DNA of 64,000 nucleotides from Saturnia japonica (Eukaryota; Arthropoda; Insecta; Lepidoptera; Saturniidae): positions 17,794,001-17,858,000 of the forward strand of contig CM065318.1 in NCBI GenBank assembly GCA_033032175.1, written 5' to 3'. The position numbers were made by a program, and so were the translations under genes. Shown here piece after piece: positions 52,936 through 64,000 of this stretch (position 1 is its first letter; each line of letters starts with the position of its first letter). A model generated the notes under the pieces. The model saw only the letters and a list, made by a program, of their open reading frames with translations. It was not told where the DNA came from and did not search any database.

Positions 52936-54300
52936 GTGCCGGTGACTCCGTGCAGGTTTTATCAGTTAGAAAGGGGTAGGGAGTAAACCCTAACCTAAAA
53001 TATACAAAAATACTATAAGCACACATTTAAAACAAAAAATAAATTGGAACGCAGGTGACTAGCTTGAACGTCAGCAATGAACTTGTTAAACACTTTATAT
53101 GTTGAAAATAATACCTATAAATTCATATTTATTCATTATATCACCTTCAAAAGTTTTTTTTTTAATTTAAATAATAAATTTGCCGCAATATTGCGGCAAT
53201 ACGGTCACGAGACCTCGCGTGACGTCATTCATCAACAAACAAAAGTGAGATTAAACTACACGGAAAGTTGATTTGACTATAATTTAATTTAGCTATTTTG
53301 ACGCTTAGTAATAATTTTAGACTCACTTATCACAAGATAACCCAATAAGAATAACACTCTAGTTTGATTAGTTTTTGAATGATGACTTCACGTTTTGTGA
53401 TTGGTTTTTCCAATAACGTTATTTGCAGACTAAAATCTTAATTTTTCCTAGGAAAAACTATATAATTAAATACATTTTTTATGTTTTTTGGATTTTTTAG
53501 GCTTTTAATTAATATCCCAATATTATTAAATAAATAATTAACTTTAATTTTCAAACATACTGTTAACTCGAGTATTGTATTTGCCATATGTATATAATAT
53601 CATTTATAATGCTATTTTGTATATTGTATGTAAATGTTTTGTGATACAAACCAGTGGTATTATATCTCTTTCTTAGTTTTGTTTCTTCTAATTAGTAGAA
53701 ATATTTTGAATTTTGGGCATACTAACAAGACGTTTCTTTAGCGTTCACGTAAGTAACTACCACCCAATTAATATCTGTTGTTGAGACTGTATAGATATTT
53801 ATTCCTTTTGTCACATTGGAGAATCAGTCCACATTGTATATTTTTTCGTTTTACATGTTTTCTTGTTGATTTAAATAAGAAGATATTTTAAAAACAGATG
53901 CCATATCCGATTCTTTGATGATCCCGACACACTATCGTACAACGCGGGTGCGTGCTTTGAATACAAAACGATCGGTTTCTCCGGCCGTCTGTCCAACCAC
54001 AGGTTTCCCTTATCGCCCATTGTCTGTCTGCCAGCCAAGGCTGCTGCGGTCGACGGCTAACACGAAATTGATATGTTATGTTTTTCGTAGAACAGAAACC
54101 GGTCTATCGAATTTTCGTATGTATTTTCCCTGAATATTGAATTTATATTCTATTCCTATGATGTACTGTTGCTTTTGCAATACACATGTTTATTAAATAT
54201 TTGTGACGTAGAACTCACTCTCTATATATTTCTGTAAACCAAAAATAAATATTGTATCAGGATTACTATTAAGTATCTTACAAGACAATTTTAACCAAAA
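52936..54300. other. Mostly unassigned; perfect 20-bp palindrome at 53,180-53,199
   Basis: TTGCCGCAATATTGCGGCAA is perfectly self-complementary and is followed 20 bp on by GTGACGTCATTC. 53,915-54,133 is a 72-codon plus frame in locally GC-rich text without a recognised motif. Nothing else is supported. Confidence 0.35.
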
Positions 54301-54304
54301 ATAA

Positions 54305-54495
54305 ATATTTTGAAGAGTTCCTTGGTGTATCTTCGAAGTTGAAGGTCCAATGTCAATGACATTAAAATGGGACCACCCTTGAATTAAACCCCTATCCAAA
54401 AAAAAATCAATGAAATCGTTTAATAAATTGGGAACTTGTGGCCGAACAACCATTAAAAAAATACATTCGCCTTTTATTGAAGTCGATTAAAAAAT
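54305..54495 (-). repeat. Repeat E copy
   Basis: GTGTATCTTCGAAGTTGAAGGTCC, AATGACATTAAAATGGGACCA, AATTGGGAACTTGTGGCCGAAC and TTTATTGAAGTCGATTAAAAAATAA match the minus orientation of 18,935-19,172. Confidence 0.55.
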
Positions 54496-54499
54496 AACT

Positions 54500-55880
54500 G
54501 TAAAACAATCACAAAAATATAATAAATCCAGATACTCACTTTTGACGTTAGCTTAGATGTACTTTATGCATGTTCTTAACAATTTCGCAGGCATCATGAA
54601 GCCAAGGCAGTGCAATAAAAAAGGTGCGGACCAAGTATATTGTACAGTATTAAGAAAAAAAAAACGTAAGTACGAAATGAGCAGATTTTGATTGAGTACG
54701 GCATCGTTAATATAAGTAATTTATTTGTTTATTACTTGTATCTAATTATGAATCTAGGAAGGCAAACCGTTTTAAGTATAACATAGTATTAGGTTCGATC
54801 CTCCGGAACGGAGAAATTGTGCGGAATTGCATTAACGGCAACGACCCATTCCGTGGTTCGACCACTTTGGTCCACAGGCGTTGGTTTTCGTTTCGGCTGA
54901 CTACCTTCTGCGCTCGTCAAAAAGCACTGGTGGAATCGTTAAAGGCCCTTCAGTCCAAATGCTATAATAGACAGTACTAAAAAAAGTTTAAAATAGTATG
55001 CATTGGCTTTAGGTATAAAAAACATAACTTATAAAGATATGCATGTCATGCTCGGTTTCTTTTGACCGTTTGAAGCATAATTTTTTGCCTGCTTTTTCGA
55101 TGTTTACTGCATCGCTTGCATTGTTCTGTCGAAATTATGATAGGCGATGTTTACACTAGAAATATTAATCAAGACTTTTTTTCTAATGAAAAGTTTTTAG
55201 TACCATTAACCAAACCACCTTTGAATCAAAAATCGACTATAGAACTCATACATCAATAGGATTTACCCTACGAGAGAATGAAATAGAAGTACATTAAATA
55301 CGGTTAATGCAAGTCCTGATTTTCGCGACTAAGATCGTCGTCGAATTGGTCTACCGTTTTGAAGACCAGACTTGTACGCACTGTTGTATGTGCAGTTACG
55401 TCAATTTAGGACTTAAAAAAAAAAATTTCTTCTGAAGGTTTCACTTCTACTATGTGTGAACTGCATACATGTTTTTTTTTTTATGGGAAAAAATACCATA
55501 CATTAATGGTTTCGTCATTCAAATTGCATTTAACATGGCTACTAAAATACGCTGTAGGTCTGCTGCTAAGCCACTAACAATAAGTCCTCAGGCTGTTAAA
55601 TATAGACTGGGCGATTCCGGAATACATCGCAACAAAATGTGTTTCATAAGAGGTTTTTTCCACTATATTTGTGGTGATGGTAATACAATGTGCTCCTACC
55701 ACGCCACTCTCGACATAACCACGTTGGTTATTTAGCAAGATGTACCAGTCCAAGTGCGGAAGACCAGGTGTCTCAGAAGGAAATATCTTGTACACTCTGA
55801 GCAATATCGTTTTTATTAATTATTTTATTGCTTACTAATCATGTGCCAGATGAGATTTTGTATCGGCAACATCTCTTCAT
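54500..55880. other. Unassigned sequence
   Basis: 88-codon plus (55,469-55,735) and 76-codon minus (55,574-55,804) frames overlap; neither has a motif. GGTTCGATCC near 54,791 resembles a B box, but no stem or A box accompanies it. Confidence 0.25.
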
Positions 55881-55889
55881 CATACGGCA

Positions 55890-56240
55890 GCTTTAATTCC
55901 CGTAAGAAATGAAGTTTTAATAACCCGCGCCTGATGGTGAGTACGCAAAAAAGTTGTGACAGTAGTCGTCGATGTCATGCTTGTCCGCTGAAATGCCTCT
56001 TCGCGCCTTGTTTCAAGGACTCAGTATCATAGGAAGGTGGGAACACTTTGTCCGGAAGCCTATTTCACATCCGTACGGTACGGCAAAGGTAAGAATTTGT
56101 AATCTTCTTTGTTCGTACCATGAAACGTGCTGCCATGTAGTTGTGGCTCCGTAGACCAGACCGTGTAGTTCTATAGTTGAACAAAGATAATGGGATAGTG
56201 CAATTCTTCAGAACATTCATCGTGATGCTGATAATAAAAC
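55890..56240. repeat. Probable dispersed repeat of unknown class
   Basis: CTCTTCGCGCCTTGTTTCAAGGACTCAG, ATAGGAAGGTGGGAACACTTTGTCCGGAAGCC and ATCCGTACGGTACGGCAAAGG are phrases I associate with lepidopteran repeats, but no second copy is in this window. The 60-codon frame at 55,972 is not a gene call. Confidence 0.35.
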
Positions 56241-56311
56241 AGGCTTAGCGAATCAATGTCTCTTCGCAGCTGAAGCATTATATAAGGAATTTTTATTTTT
56301 TATATTAGAAA

Positions 56312-56831
56312 CTAGCTGTGCACGCAGTTTCGCTCATGTGGACTATAGAATGCCCGCGCCAATCTTGCTCACCTCCTCCCGGCTATTTTAAAGACAAAAA
56401 TGCTTATTGTTAGCGTTCCTTAGAAGATATACGTATGCTCTCGCTGACTTTTTTGTAGGTACATACTTTTAATTTCTACAATTATTTAATACATTAATTT
56501 GCCATATCTCTTATGGTTTACTCAGCGTAAGCCATTTAAGCGTCCGAATTGATTCACCATGATCAGTTTTTTCATTTGTACGGAACCCTAATTCTTATAC
56601 TAAAATAAAAGTAGTCTAAGTTACTCCCTATAACATCAGCCAGCTACCAATGAAAGTCCCGTCAAAATCGGTCCGACCGTTTCGGAGGTCACCCAGAACA
56701 AATAGACAGACAGACAAAAATTGTAAAATTTGGGTGTTTTGTTATAGATATCTATATACTTTCCTATGGATTTAGTAAAAAGCTGTTATTTTGACATTAC
56801 AAACAGACACTTCAATTTTATTAATTGTATG
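56312..56831 (-). mobile_element. Helitron-like family C copy (about 520 bp)
   Basis: CTAGCTGTGCACGCAGTTTCGCTC after A at the left. GGCTATTTTAAAGACAAAAATGC, CTCAGCGTAAGCCATTTAAGCG and AAAGTCCCGTCAAAATCGGTCC follow, with ATTTTATTAATTGTAT at the right, where the final AGA is lost to GTATAC. Nearly complete. Confidence 0.7.
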
Positions 56832-56839
56832 TATACATG

Positions 56840-56950
56840 TGGCAAACAAGCTTACGGCGGGCGTGCCTAATCGTGGAATCTCTACCGCGTTGCCAACCTG
56901 TAACCCCCCTGCCCCATGCCCCAATTTCATGGTTCTAGACACACCAGATT
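56840..56950 (+). repeat. Repeat G fragment
   Basis: GTGGCAAACAAGCTTACGGCGGGCGTGCC and CCGCGTTGCCAACCTGTAACCCCCCTGCCCC belong to repeat G. Directly abuts the family C copy. Confidence 0.5.
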
Positions 56951-57204
56951 AAGCTTTACGTTGTCTGCCAGTCAGTCTCAAGAATTCTATTAAGAAGAAA
57001 AACTCGTTACATAAGTTTGTACCTTTTTACGCGAATGTGTATATAGGCTTATAAAAACTGGAGATTTACAAAAATGCTCACGGCTCGCTGCGTGTGCGCC
57101 GCCTGGAACGAAGCATTTTTACCAATGCATCTCTGTGATAATATTGTGTAGGTATTTGGTATAGTTCGACTCGAAAGTCTCATTAATTTCGATATTTTTA
57201 TCTC

Positions 57205-57420
57205 GGCTGGCCATTACCAAGTGTAACACCAGCCATATTGGCTCGCTTTGGCGTCTCGAGTTCCGGAGCAGCCGATGTATATCCAATAACCAAGCACGGT
57301 GATAGGGTATTTGTATCCGTCTGGGTTGCGATCACCATGAACATGGTGGTAAACTTCTTACAGTGATTCTCTTTTGATTTGTCTTGTTTTGTGATCAACT
57401 CGACCGTATTCAGCTGCTGA
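57205..57420. repeat. Low-copy dispersed repeat H, copy 3
   Basis: GGAGCAGCCGATGTATATCCA and CGTCTGGGTTGCGATCACCATGAACATGG echo 740-960 and 21,070-21,300. Confidence 0.45.
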
Positions 57421-57584
57421 GAGGCTTGCACGTCAGCATGACAGCGTCGTTTACGACGTTTTCGGATTGTATCACTTTTGATTTTATACGATTCATATTC
57501 AACCTTCCATTTTTTATTGTGTACCCTGGCTGCTTTTCTTTAGTCTTCGGTACCATTCTGTTATAAGTTTAGACCATTCCCCTT

Positions 57585-57725
57585 TTTGACCGACTTCTAA
57601 AAAAGGAGTAGTTATAACGGCTTTGTTTATGAACCGATTTGGATTTGGATTTGGAAAGGGGGACACCAGAAAACTCCTCAAAGTCATTGAAGTTTCTTTT
57701 TTTTGTTAAAAATTGTCTTGTTTTG
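57585..57725 (+). repeat. Repeat E copy
   Basis: GACCGACTTCTAAAAAAGGAGTAG, GGCTTTGTTTATGAACCGATTTGG and TCATTGAAGTTTCTTTTTTTTGTTAAAAATTGTC. Opens in the form most like the family consensus. Confidence 0.55.
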
Positions 57726-58955
57726 TGTCTTATCATAATATATAATAATTTAAGAAATACATTACATGTGTTTGGAGAATAAATGATAAATTTTAATGCT
57801 TTAATGCTGTTGAGGGCCGTGCGGTGAAACTTTGATTTGTTTTTATTTCGTTTTTAATTTGTTAAATAACTTGTTTTTTTATTGTTATTTGCTTTAATTA
57901 CATTTTTTAATTTAATTCTGTTAGATGTTTTTCAAATATTAATTTTATAGTCGGTTGTTGACTTGTCAATGATCGCACAATTGTTACTTTTATAAACATA
58001 ATGATCTCTGTTAGTATATATATATTTTTCACTTACTGTCTACTATATAATAATAATGATTATTTATTGCATTGCTTTGCATTGCATTATTGTAATTTTT
58101 CTCGAAACGATATTTCAAGCAGTTATCTTAGTTTTTGTAGTGACGCAGAAATATTATGTTGCGAAAATAATAATAAAAAAAAAATATTAATAAACATTTG
58201 CTTCCATGACTGTACTCGAAAAATTCGTCAGTACCTAATCATTTTGGAATATCTAAAGTCGTACAAATATACGATTTGATTGATAATAACATACCTAACT
58301 CTGGCAACTTTATGTTCAACTAATAGCGCCCCGCGGCTCCGCACGCATTTGTTATATTGTAAATATATAAATCCCGTAATTTTATTTTTACACACTTTAG
58401 CAACATCAACTCATATCAATTAAGGGGCAACATTTACTTCTCGTGTACAATTTTCATCAAACTAGGTTGTAATTTAACATTAATATTTTACTGATTTGAG
58501 CATTGATATAAGGACTACATTGGTACAATACAAAAAGACACAAATACAAACTTTAATAGCATATTCGTGATAAGTGTCCTTCATATATGATGACGACAAT
58601 CAGGAAATTTGGAAAAAACTTACACGTACAGACATAAATACAGATTTATTATTATAGAATACATATTTTATTGCGGCTCCCTGTTTACATCGCGGTTGCT
58701 GTTAAACAATATAAATTCAGTATCTCCGTCTTATTTTATTATTATATAATTTGCTAATTAAATCTTACAGTGCCATTGCACTGAAGTTATTTTTAAAATA
58801 AAATTAATATGAATGCCTTAACTGGCTAGACGATATAAAATTTAACATAAAATGTAAAATTTTGAATATTAAACGTTATGAAGAATTTTTGCTATTTCCG
58901 CAAAACGTCTATAAATTTTTGTCTGAGTTTTATTTTATAATATTTTATGACTCAA
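57726..58955. other. Unassigned AT-rich sequence
   Basis: The 92-codon frame at 58,001-58,279 is low-complexity. No repeats are recognised. Confidence 0.25.
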
Positions 58956-59573
58956 CTAGCTGTGTCCCGCGATTTCACCCGCATATAATTTAGAATAAAT
59001 CACTGATTGATGATGTATAATACTTCAGTATAGACAATACTTTTATCTGAAGCTAAATGTTGAATTCTTTTAATTTCGCATTATCTTTCAAACTATGCGT
59101 CCAAAAAAACATGCTGTAAGCACGTAGACTATCTTCATTATATTGTCTTTATGATGAAGTAACTTTTAGTTCGTAAGGATTAATATACCATCCTTAAAAA
59201 TAATGGTCATAAATGAATTATTAACCTTCAGCAAAAAAAAAAAAATTGCAAATTTCCTTATTGTGGCTTATGTATAAGAGATAGAGATACCGCTATTTCT
59301 TTTTAGATATACTAATGACCAATATTTTCGTAGAACATCGTTACCTATCATTATCCATTAAGCCAGCGCACACGGATAAAGCAGTTCGCGAGGGCTTCGA
59401 CTTCTGACTTACGTAACAAAAATCAATATTTAAGTCTAGCTGATAGATGTAGTCTAATGTTAGATAGCCTATACTATTTCTTGTGAGTCTGGCTATTTAC
59501 GAATCCGACTTATAGTTCCAGAGATTAGCGTGTTTAAACAAACAAACAAAAAACTTTTCCGCTTTATTATATT
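58956..59573 (-). mobile_element. Helitron-like family B copy, right end interrupted
   Basis: Left end CTAGCTGTGTCCCGCGATTTC after A. CTTTATGATGAAGTAACTTTTAG, GATAGAGATACCGCTATTTC, CACACGGATAAAGCAGTTCGCGAGGGC and CTTTTCCGCTTTATTATATTA follow. The minus-strand start TCTATACT is cut after TAATATAATAAAG by the next element. Confidence 0.7.
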
Positions 59574-60376
59574 ACTAGCTGTGCCCCACGGTTTCACCCG
59601 TGTTAATTTTATCCGAGAAACACCGCGCCGCCTACGCACCCATGTAGTCTATCATAATTTATCCTCCCGCAAGTACAAATTATATTAATTTTTCATTATT
59701 TCCTAAACTATGTGTCCAAATAGCACACACTTTAAAGAGCAAAACTTTGGTATATCTTATTGTATTAAGTGAGCAATTTTTGTATATATATATATGTAAT
59801 TTTGGGTGCTCGAAAACGGCTCCAACGATTTCGATGAAACTTCGCATTTAGATAATGTTTTACATTCCAAGTTTGCCTAGATAAATGTTTTTCTTTTTTT
59901 GTGTTTATGACAACGAGCACAGTTCGGTCGCCTAGATATTATGGGTTAATATGCCATGTCTTAAAATAATGCTTATAAATCAATAATTTTTTTTCAACAA
60001 ATCTTTGTCACAAAATGCCTTATTGTGGCTTACGGTATAAGAGATAGGAAAGCTATCGCTCACTTTTTTTTAAATATACTAAGAACCAATACATACTGTT
60101 GTAGAACATTTTATTTTCGTATCATTAACGATTACGCCAGCGCACGCGGTTAAAGCAGTTCGTGAGGGCCTCGACTTCCGACTTACATAACAAAAATCAA
60201 TATTTAAGGCTATCTGAGAGTTGTAGCCCAATCTTAAATAGCCTATACTATTCCACGAGAGTCTGGCTATCATATACATGAAGAATTTTTCGAATCCGAT
60301 GGGTAGTTCCAGAGATTAGCGTGTTTTTTACAAACAAACAAAAAACTTTTGCGCTTGAATAAAGTATTATAGTATG
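59574..60376 (-). mobile_element. Second family B copy inserted end to end
   Basis: Starts CTAGCTGTGCCCCACGGTTTC exactly where the first copy breaks. It holds the same blocks (AGCGCACGCGGTTAAAGCAGTTCGTGAGGGC, CCAGAGATTAGCGTG) plus about 150 extra bases (59,790-59,940). The right end is diverged near AAGTATTATAGTAT. Confidence 0.65.
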
Positions 60377-60869
60377 ACTCAATTCACTTAATATAACAAC
60401 TTCGTTTTTAAGTATCCATAAAATTAGTTTTGGAATAATCGTACTCGAGCGGTATACAAGCTTTGTAATAGGTAATATATAAAAGGGTTTTTTCACTGAC
60501 TTCTATTTTGTTGTTTATTTTTTGAGAGTATGTAATATGTATCTAAATTAATAACATCATCGTAAATGTAAACATTGATGCGGTGTTTGTCTGTAAGAAA
60601 TTGTTATACTTAGCTTAGTCATATTAGTTTAAGCAATTGTAAACGAATCTTTATCAATAAATAAATAAATTTTGTTCCATAGATAAGTTGTTCCGTACTT
60701 AAGAACAGTTGTGTCGACTCACGGATTTATGTAGTGAAGAATTCGCTATTTGGGTATTATGAAAATTTGGCGCAATCAATAAATATTTTCGGTAGTATTT
60801 CACTTAAAAAACCAATATTTATCGATTTTAGATATTAAAAATGTAAGATGGTTACATATTTTCCGTTTA
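60377..60869. other. Unassigned sequence
   Basis: AT-rich; no coding region or repeat is recognised. Confidence 0.25.
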
Positions 60870-61125
60870 AAATAACTCTGATAACGCTGTCGGCCATGTT
60901 GTGACGTCATAGGACTCTAAGTAAATTTCTTGTTGGATCTTATACGAGTGAAATTCGCTATGTGGTCTGTGCTGTGACATTAACATTTATTGATTTAAAA
61001 AGTATCGAGATTTTTACAGTGATGAACGTTTCTTAAATGCCAAATGTTTGTTTTCGACCCATATGACGTCACAGCAGAGAAACTTTTAGACTAATATGGC
61101 TGACAGCGTTAACGCATGTTTACGA
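60870..61125. mobile_element. Inverted-repeat element with TGACGTCA in each arm
   Basis: ATAACGCTGTCGGCCAT (60,881) then GTGACGTCATA (60,901-60,911) on the left. TATGACGTCAC (61,062-61,072) then ATGGCTGACAGCGTTAAC (61,096-61,112) on the right, in mirrored order. The right arm has about 20 extra bases between its two blocks. Arms are about 35-50 bp, the interior about 150 bp, non-coding. Probably a MITE. Confidence 0.6.
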
Positions 61126-62189
61126 AAAGTAAACATTTAAATAAAGATTTGCGGTTTTCTAGGTCCTAAACATATTGTCCAACAAATTAGTGATGTGTTT
61201 TAATTACTTCATTTACTAATTCTAAACGTAAAACGTAGTGTAACGTAAATATATTATAACTTATTTGATAAGTATTATAAAAATATAACCCGTTGCGTGA
61301 TGTTTTTGAGATTAGATTTAGAAAATATTAGACTCAGGAAATTTAGTTTGTTGAAAAAGCGATATTATTCAAGAGGTGAGTGAAGGTACGACTGACACAT
61401 GAAGGTGTACAAGGATATATATATTTTATAATACAACTTCAAACTCGAACAATCGATGTATGGGTCTGTTATAAAGCGCTTTTATTTCGATACCTCAATG
61501 TGAAACTCAATCGAACTGGCTGTCGTAAACCAACTGTTCCCTGAAGTAATTTTCTCACTGGCGTTTATTGGACGCATCTTAGCTTATTATATAATACAAT
61601 ATTATAGTCTAACTTGCTACATTATGAATGTAAGGTAGGAAGAAAAGGATTGAAAAAAAATACAAAGTACCTTGTGTTTCTCATTTAAAATTATAAATTT
61701 GTGATAATGTTTAATAATGATAATACGATACAGCAGTATAATACTAAGTATGTGACATTTAGGTACCTACTATGTAATAATATATCACTAGGTTTCATTA
61801 ATTAAGAACAAAAATATTGTATTTCCTAGAAATAAGCCTCATATTTTTATATATTATTATGGTCAAATAAAGTTATTATTATTATTATAAAAAAATGAAT
61901 ACAGTACCTACATCTGATGCTAAATGCTGCGGAATATAGATATTTATAGATCGTAATAGTAATCTAGTCCAGGGATAACTTATATCGTTGCAGAACCGGG
62001 ACAAGATCTTTGAGCTAATTTTTTTCAACTTGTTAATATGATTAGCTATTTGATTTTATATTAATTATTTTAATTATAATAGTATAAAGAATTAAAATTA
62101 ACTGTTTCTAGAAAGGTTCTAAAGAGTTCCCATTCAAAAAATTTTTTTTGTAGAATAAATTTAAAAATTAACATAATATGTTCACTTCT
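61126..62189. other. Unassigned sequence
   Basis: A TTATTATTATTATTA run lies at about 61,873. No gene or known repeat is seen. Confidence 0.25.
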
Positions 62190-62397
62190 AAATTTAAAAT
62201 TGTTATTTACAAAAGTATGTACTGCGAATCTGTGGAAATGTCTCCAGGTCAGGGTGTTCCCTCTTTCCTACAACATGAAGTACTTCAAACATAGCGTGAC
62301 GTGTCATTTGTTCAGGCTGGCACGACACCGAGGACCGCCGATGGATTGTAGATCCTACTGTTGTTTGTTGTTATTAGATTACAATGTGCTCAAGTAA
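62190..62397 (+). pseudogene. Possible LINE C-terminus remnant, lineage 3
   Basis: A 65-codon frame has TANLWKCLQVRVFPLSYNMK, YFKHSV and HLF, which follows the T..LWN.LP..VFP..YN...FK..V..HL order seen at 21,860-22,165. Only about 40 residues carry the signal, so the call is tentative. A host gene is less likely. Confidence 0.4.
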
Positions 62398-62616
62398 AGT
62401 GTAATCAGTTTACTCAGCTACAATAAAAATAACATATAATATTTCTAGTTGACCCGTACGAATATTCTGTATGTCATAGAATGTTAATAATTTGAATAAC
62501 AGCTATCATGTTAGTTAATTCGGTTGTTAATAGATGGCGCCTTGAATATATTTTCATTAGAATCAAGAGATGATTTTATTAATGAAAAAGTTTTTAGTTC
62601 TTAACGAATACATTAA

Positions 62617-63264
62617 TCTATACTAATATAATAAAGCGGAAAAGTGTTTTTGTTTCTTTGTTTAAACACGATACTCTCTGGAACTACCTGTCCGTTTTGA
62701 AAAATTCTTTTTGTATGTGATAGCCAGACTGTCGAGGAAATGTATAAGTTATTTAAGATTAGGTTGTAAGTCTCAGATAGCCTTAAATACTGATTTTTGT
62801 TACTTAAGTCGGACATCGAGGCCCTCCCGAACTGCTTTAACCGCCTGCGCTGGCGTAATCGTTTATGATATGGAAATATAATGTTGCACAATAATATTGG
62901 TCCTTAGTATATCTAAAAAAAAGGCAGCAATAGTATATGCCTATCTCTTATACATAAGCCACAATAAGATAATTTGAAACAAAAATTTGTTGAAAATTAA
63001 AAAGTGACATATAAGCATTATTTTTAAACATGGCATGTAATTCCTTAGAAAGAAAAGTTACTTCATCATAAAGACAATTTTATGCAGTTAAATTTTTCTC
63101 TTTAGAGTATGCTATTTGGATACATAGTTTAGGAGATATGAAAAATTAAAATAAATTTGTACTTGCAGGAAATGAGAATAATTATGATACACTACATGGG
63201 TGCTTAGTCGGCGCGGTGTTTGTCGGATAAAATTAACATGGGCGAAACCGTAGAGCACAGCTGG
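62617..63264 (+). mobile_element. Helitron-like family B, full-length (648 bp)
   Basis: TCTATACTAATATAATAAAGCGG follows A and GTAGAGCACAGCTGG precedes T. CTGG fits the general CTRR ending of Helitrons. Interior blocks match both 58,956 copies in reverse (GAACTGCTTTAACCGCCTGCGC, CTTATACATAAGCCACAATAAG, GTTACTTCATCATAAAG). The 92-codon minus frame inside is fortuitous. Confidence 0.75.
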
Positions 63265-64000
63265 TATTATACTATTTGTCTATGCTTCGTAAATAGCTGG
63301 TAAATTATGCTTCAAAATGATTTTGGAATCATTAATTTTGACGAAGAATCGGAGAATAAACCGTATTTAATAGCCTTTACTAGGATAATATGACAGACAA
63401 AGTTAAGAAGTTTTTCTTAAAACAGGTACCATAATTTGAATCAAATGTTTTAGCGTTTCGAAAACGCCGATAGAAAACGTTGCGACGTCTTACGGAAGCG
63501 TTTTTATCACTCCTTACTGCGCTGTAAAGGTATTAATGTTCGACATACAAGAGTAACCAACTATCGTTAAATGCAACGGCTTCAGCTTAGTCTCCTTGTT
63601 CTAAGTTGAACTAACTCGCTCTGTCTTACATAATACTTGTACTGAAACATATGTACTTTGTTATATTATATTAGCACGGCAAAATGACGTCATTATGTAT
63701 GACGGTGAACAGTAAAATCAAAGACAAGAGCGACCACAGAGTTCATTGCCGAGCGACATTTGTCATGTCTGCAAATTTGCCGGCAGCTGGATAGACATAA
63801 GTTAATCCTGAGAGAAAGAAAGTTATTCTTTCAGGTTTATTACCTTTTCACAACGCTTATCATTAGCTAAGATTGTTGACAAACGCTATTTTGTGTGTTC
63901 ATAAAAATAGTTCCATACAACTCATGCTAGTCTTACTCTGAATAAATGAAAAGCAATACTGTCTTAGTGGTTGCATCATATCGTGAACGGATGTCGCAGG
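63265..64000. other. Mostly unassigned; diverged repeat F at 63,665-63,800
   Basis: TTAGCACGGCAAAATGACGTCA, AACAGTAAAATCAAAGACAAGAGCGACCACAGA and ATTTGTCATGTC loosely follow repeat F (20,725 and 27,245). No gene is visible up to the window end. Confidence 0.35.

Noticed and set aside
52985..53005. CCCTAACCTAAA as telomere-like sequence
   Set aside because: Two imperfect units in unique DNA; chance.
54788..54805. B-box-like GGTTCGATCC as a tRNA or SINE
   Set aside because: No complementary stem, A box or known SINE text around it.

Overview
The window looks like lepidopteran (moth or butterfly) nuclear DNA, probably intergenic or intronic. It is very AT-rich. I recognise no intact host gene exon, no tRNA or rRNA gene, no CRISPR array and no bacterial or viral gene block. 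The lepidopteran call rests on the repeats: short TC...CTAG Helitron-like elements whose ends I recognise as typical of moths and butterflies, tRNA-derived SINEs, and LINE tails ending in repeated TTTTGA, TATG or GAAGAA. A noctuid-like genome is my guess from the SINE sequence and is not proven.

Layout. 1-5.3 kb: SINE piece, Helitron-like pieces, LINE tails, a nested palindromic element (2.49-3.06 kb) and the C-terminal end of a restriction-like-endonuclease LINE (4.46-5.29 kb, minus). 5.3-16 kb: sparse, with Helitron-like copies (6.5, 8.2, 8.7, 13.1, 14.0 kb), two RTE-type LINE ends (10.3 and 12.8 kb) and another nuclease-type LINE end (14.3-14.7 kb). 16-23 kb: a complete 526-bp Helitron-like element (16.37-16.89 kb), a Helitron-like element lying between inverted copies of another repeat (18.9-19.8 kb), a foldback element (22.47-22.64 kb) and a LINE C-terminus (21.9-22.2 kb). 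23.1-26.2 kb: a decayed Jockey-clade LINE with ORF1 tail, endonuclease and reverse transcriptase. 31.85-37.40 kb: a tandem segmental duplication of about 2 kb. Its first unit gained a 5'-truncated CR1/L2-type LINE with an intact 387-codon reading frame; the second unit keeps the near-empty site. 37.3-48.7 kb: RTE and LINE ends and a Helitron-like copy split by two later insertions. 49.8-51.1 kb: a decayed Pif1-type helicase, probably from an autonomous Helitron, itself interrupted by an 81-bp SINE-like insert with an 11-bp target duplication. 51.4-64 kb: a 115-bp foldback element, a cluster of CG-rich palindromes, two Helitron-like copies end to end (58.96-60.38 kb), an inverted-repeat element carrying TGACGTCA sites (60.9-61.1 kb) and a 648-bp Helitron-like copy (62.6-63.3 kb).

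Functionally this is a record of transposition. The helicase remnant is the only sign of a machinery that could have moved the many short TC...CTAG elements. The LINE fragments come from at least five lineages. The SINE-like pieces would have depended on LINE enzymes. Several unique stretches contain homeodomain-like and other compact motifs and may be regulatory, but the sequence alone cannot show that. I found no convincing novel biological system. The best leads are the duplication with its internal clock, the nested Helitron-like insertions and the foldback elements.
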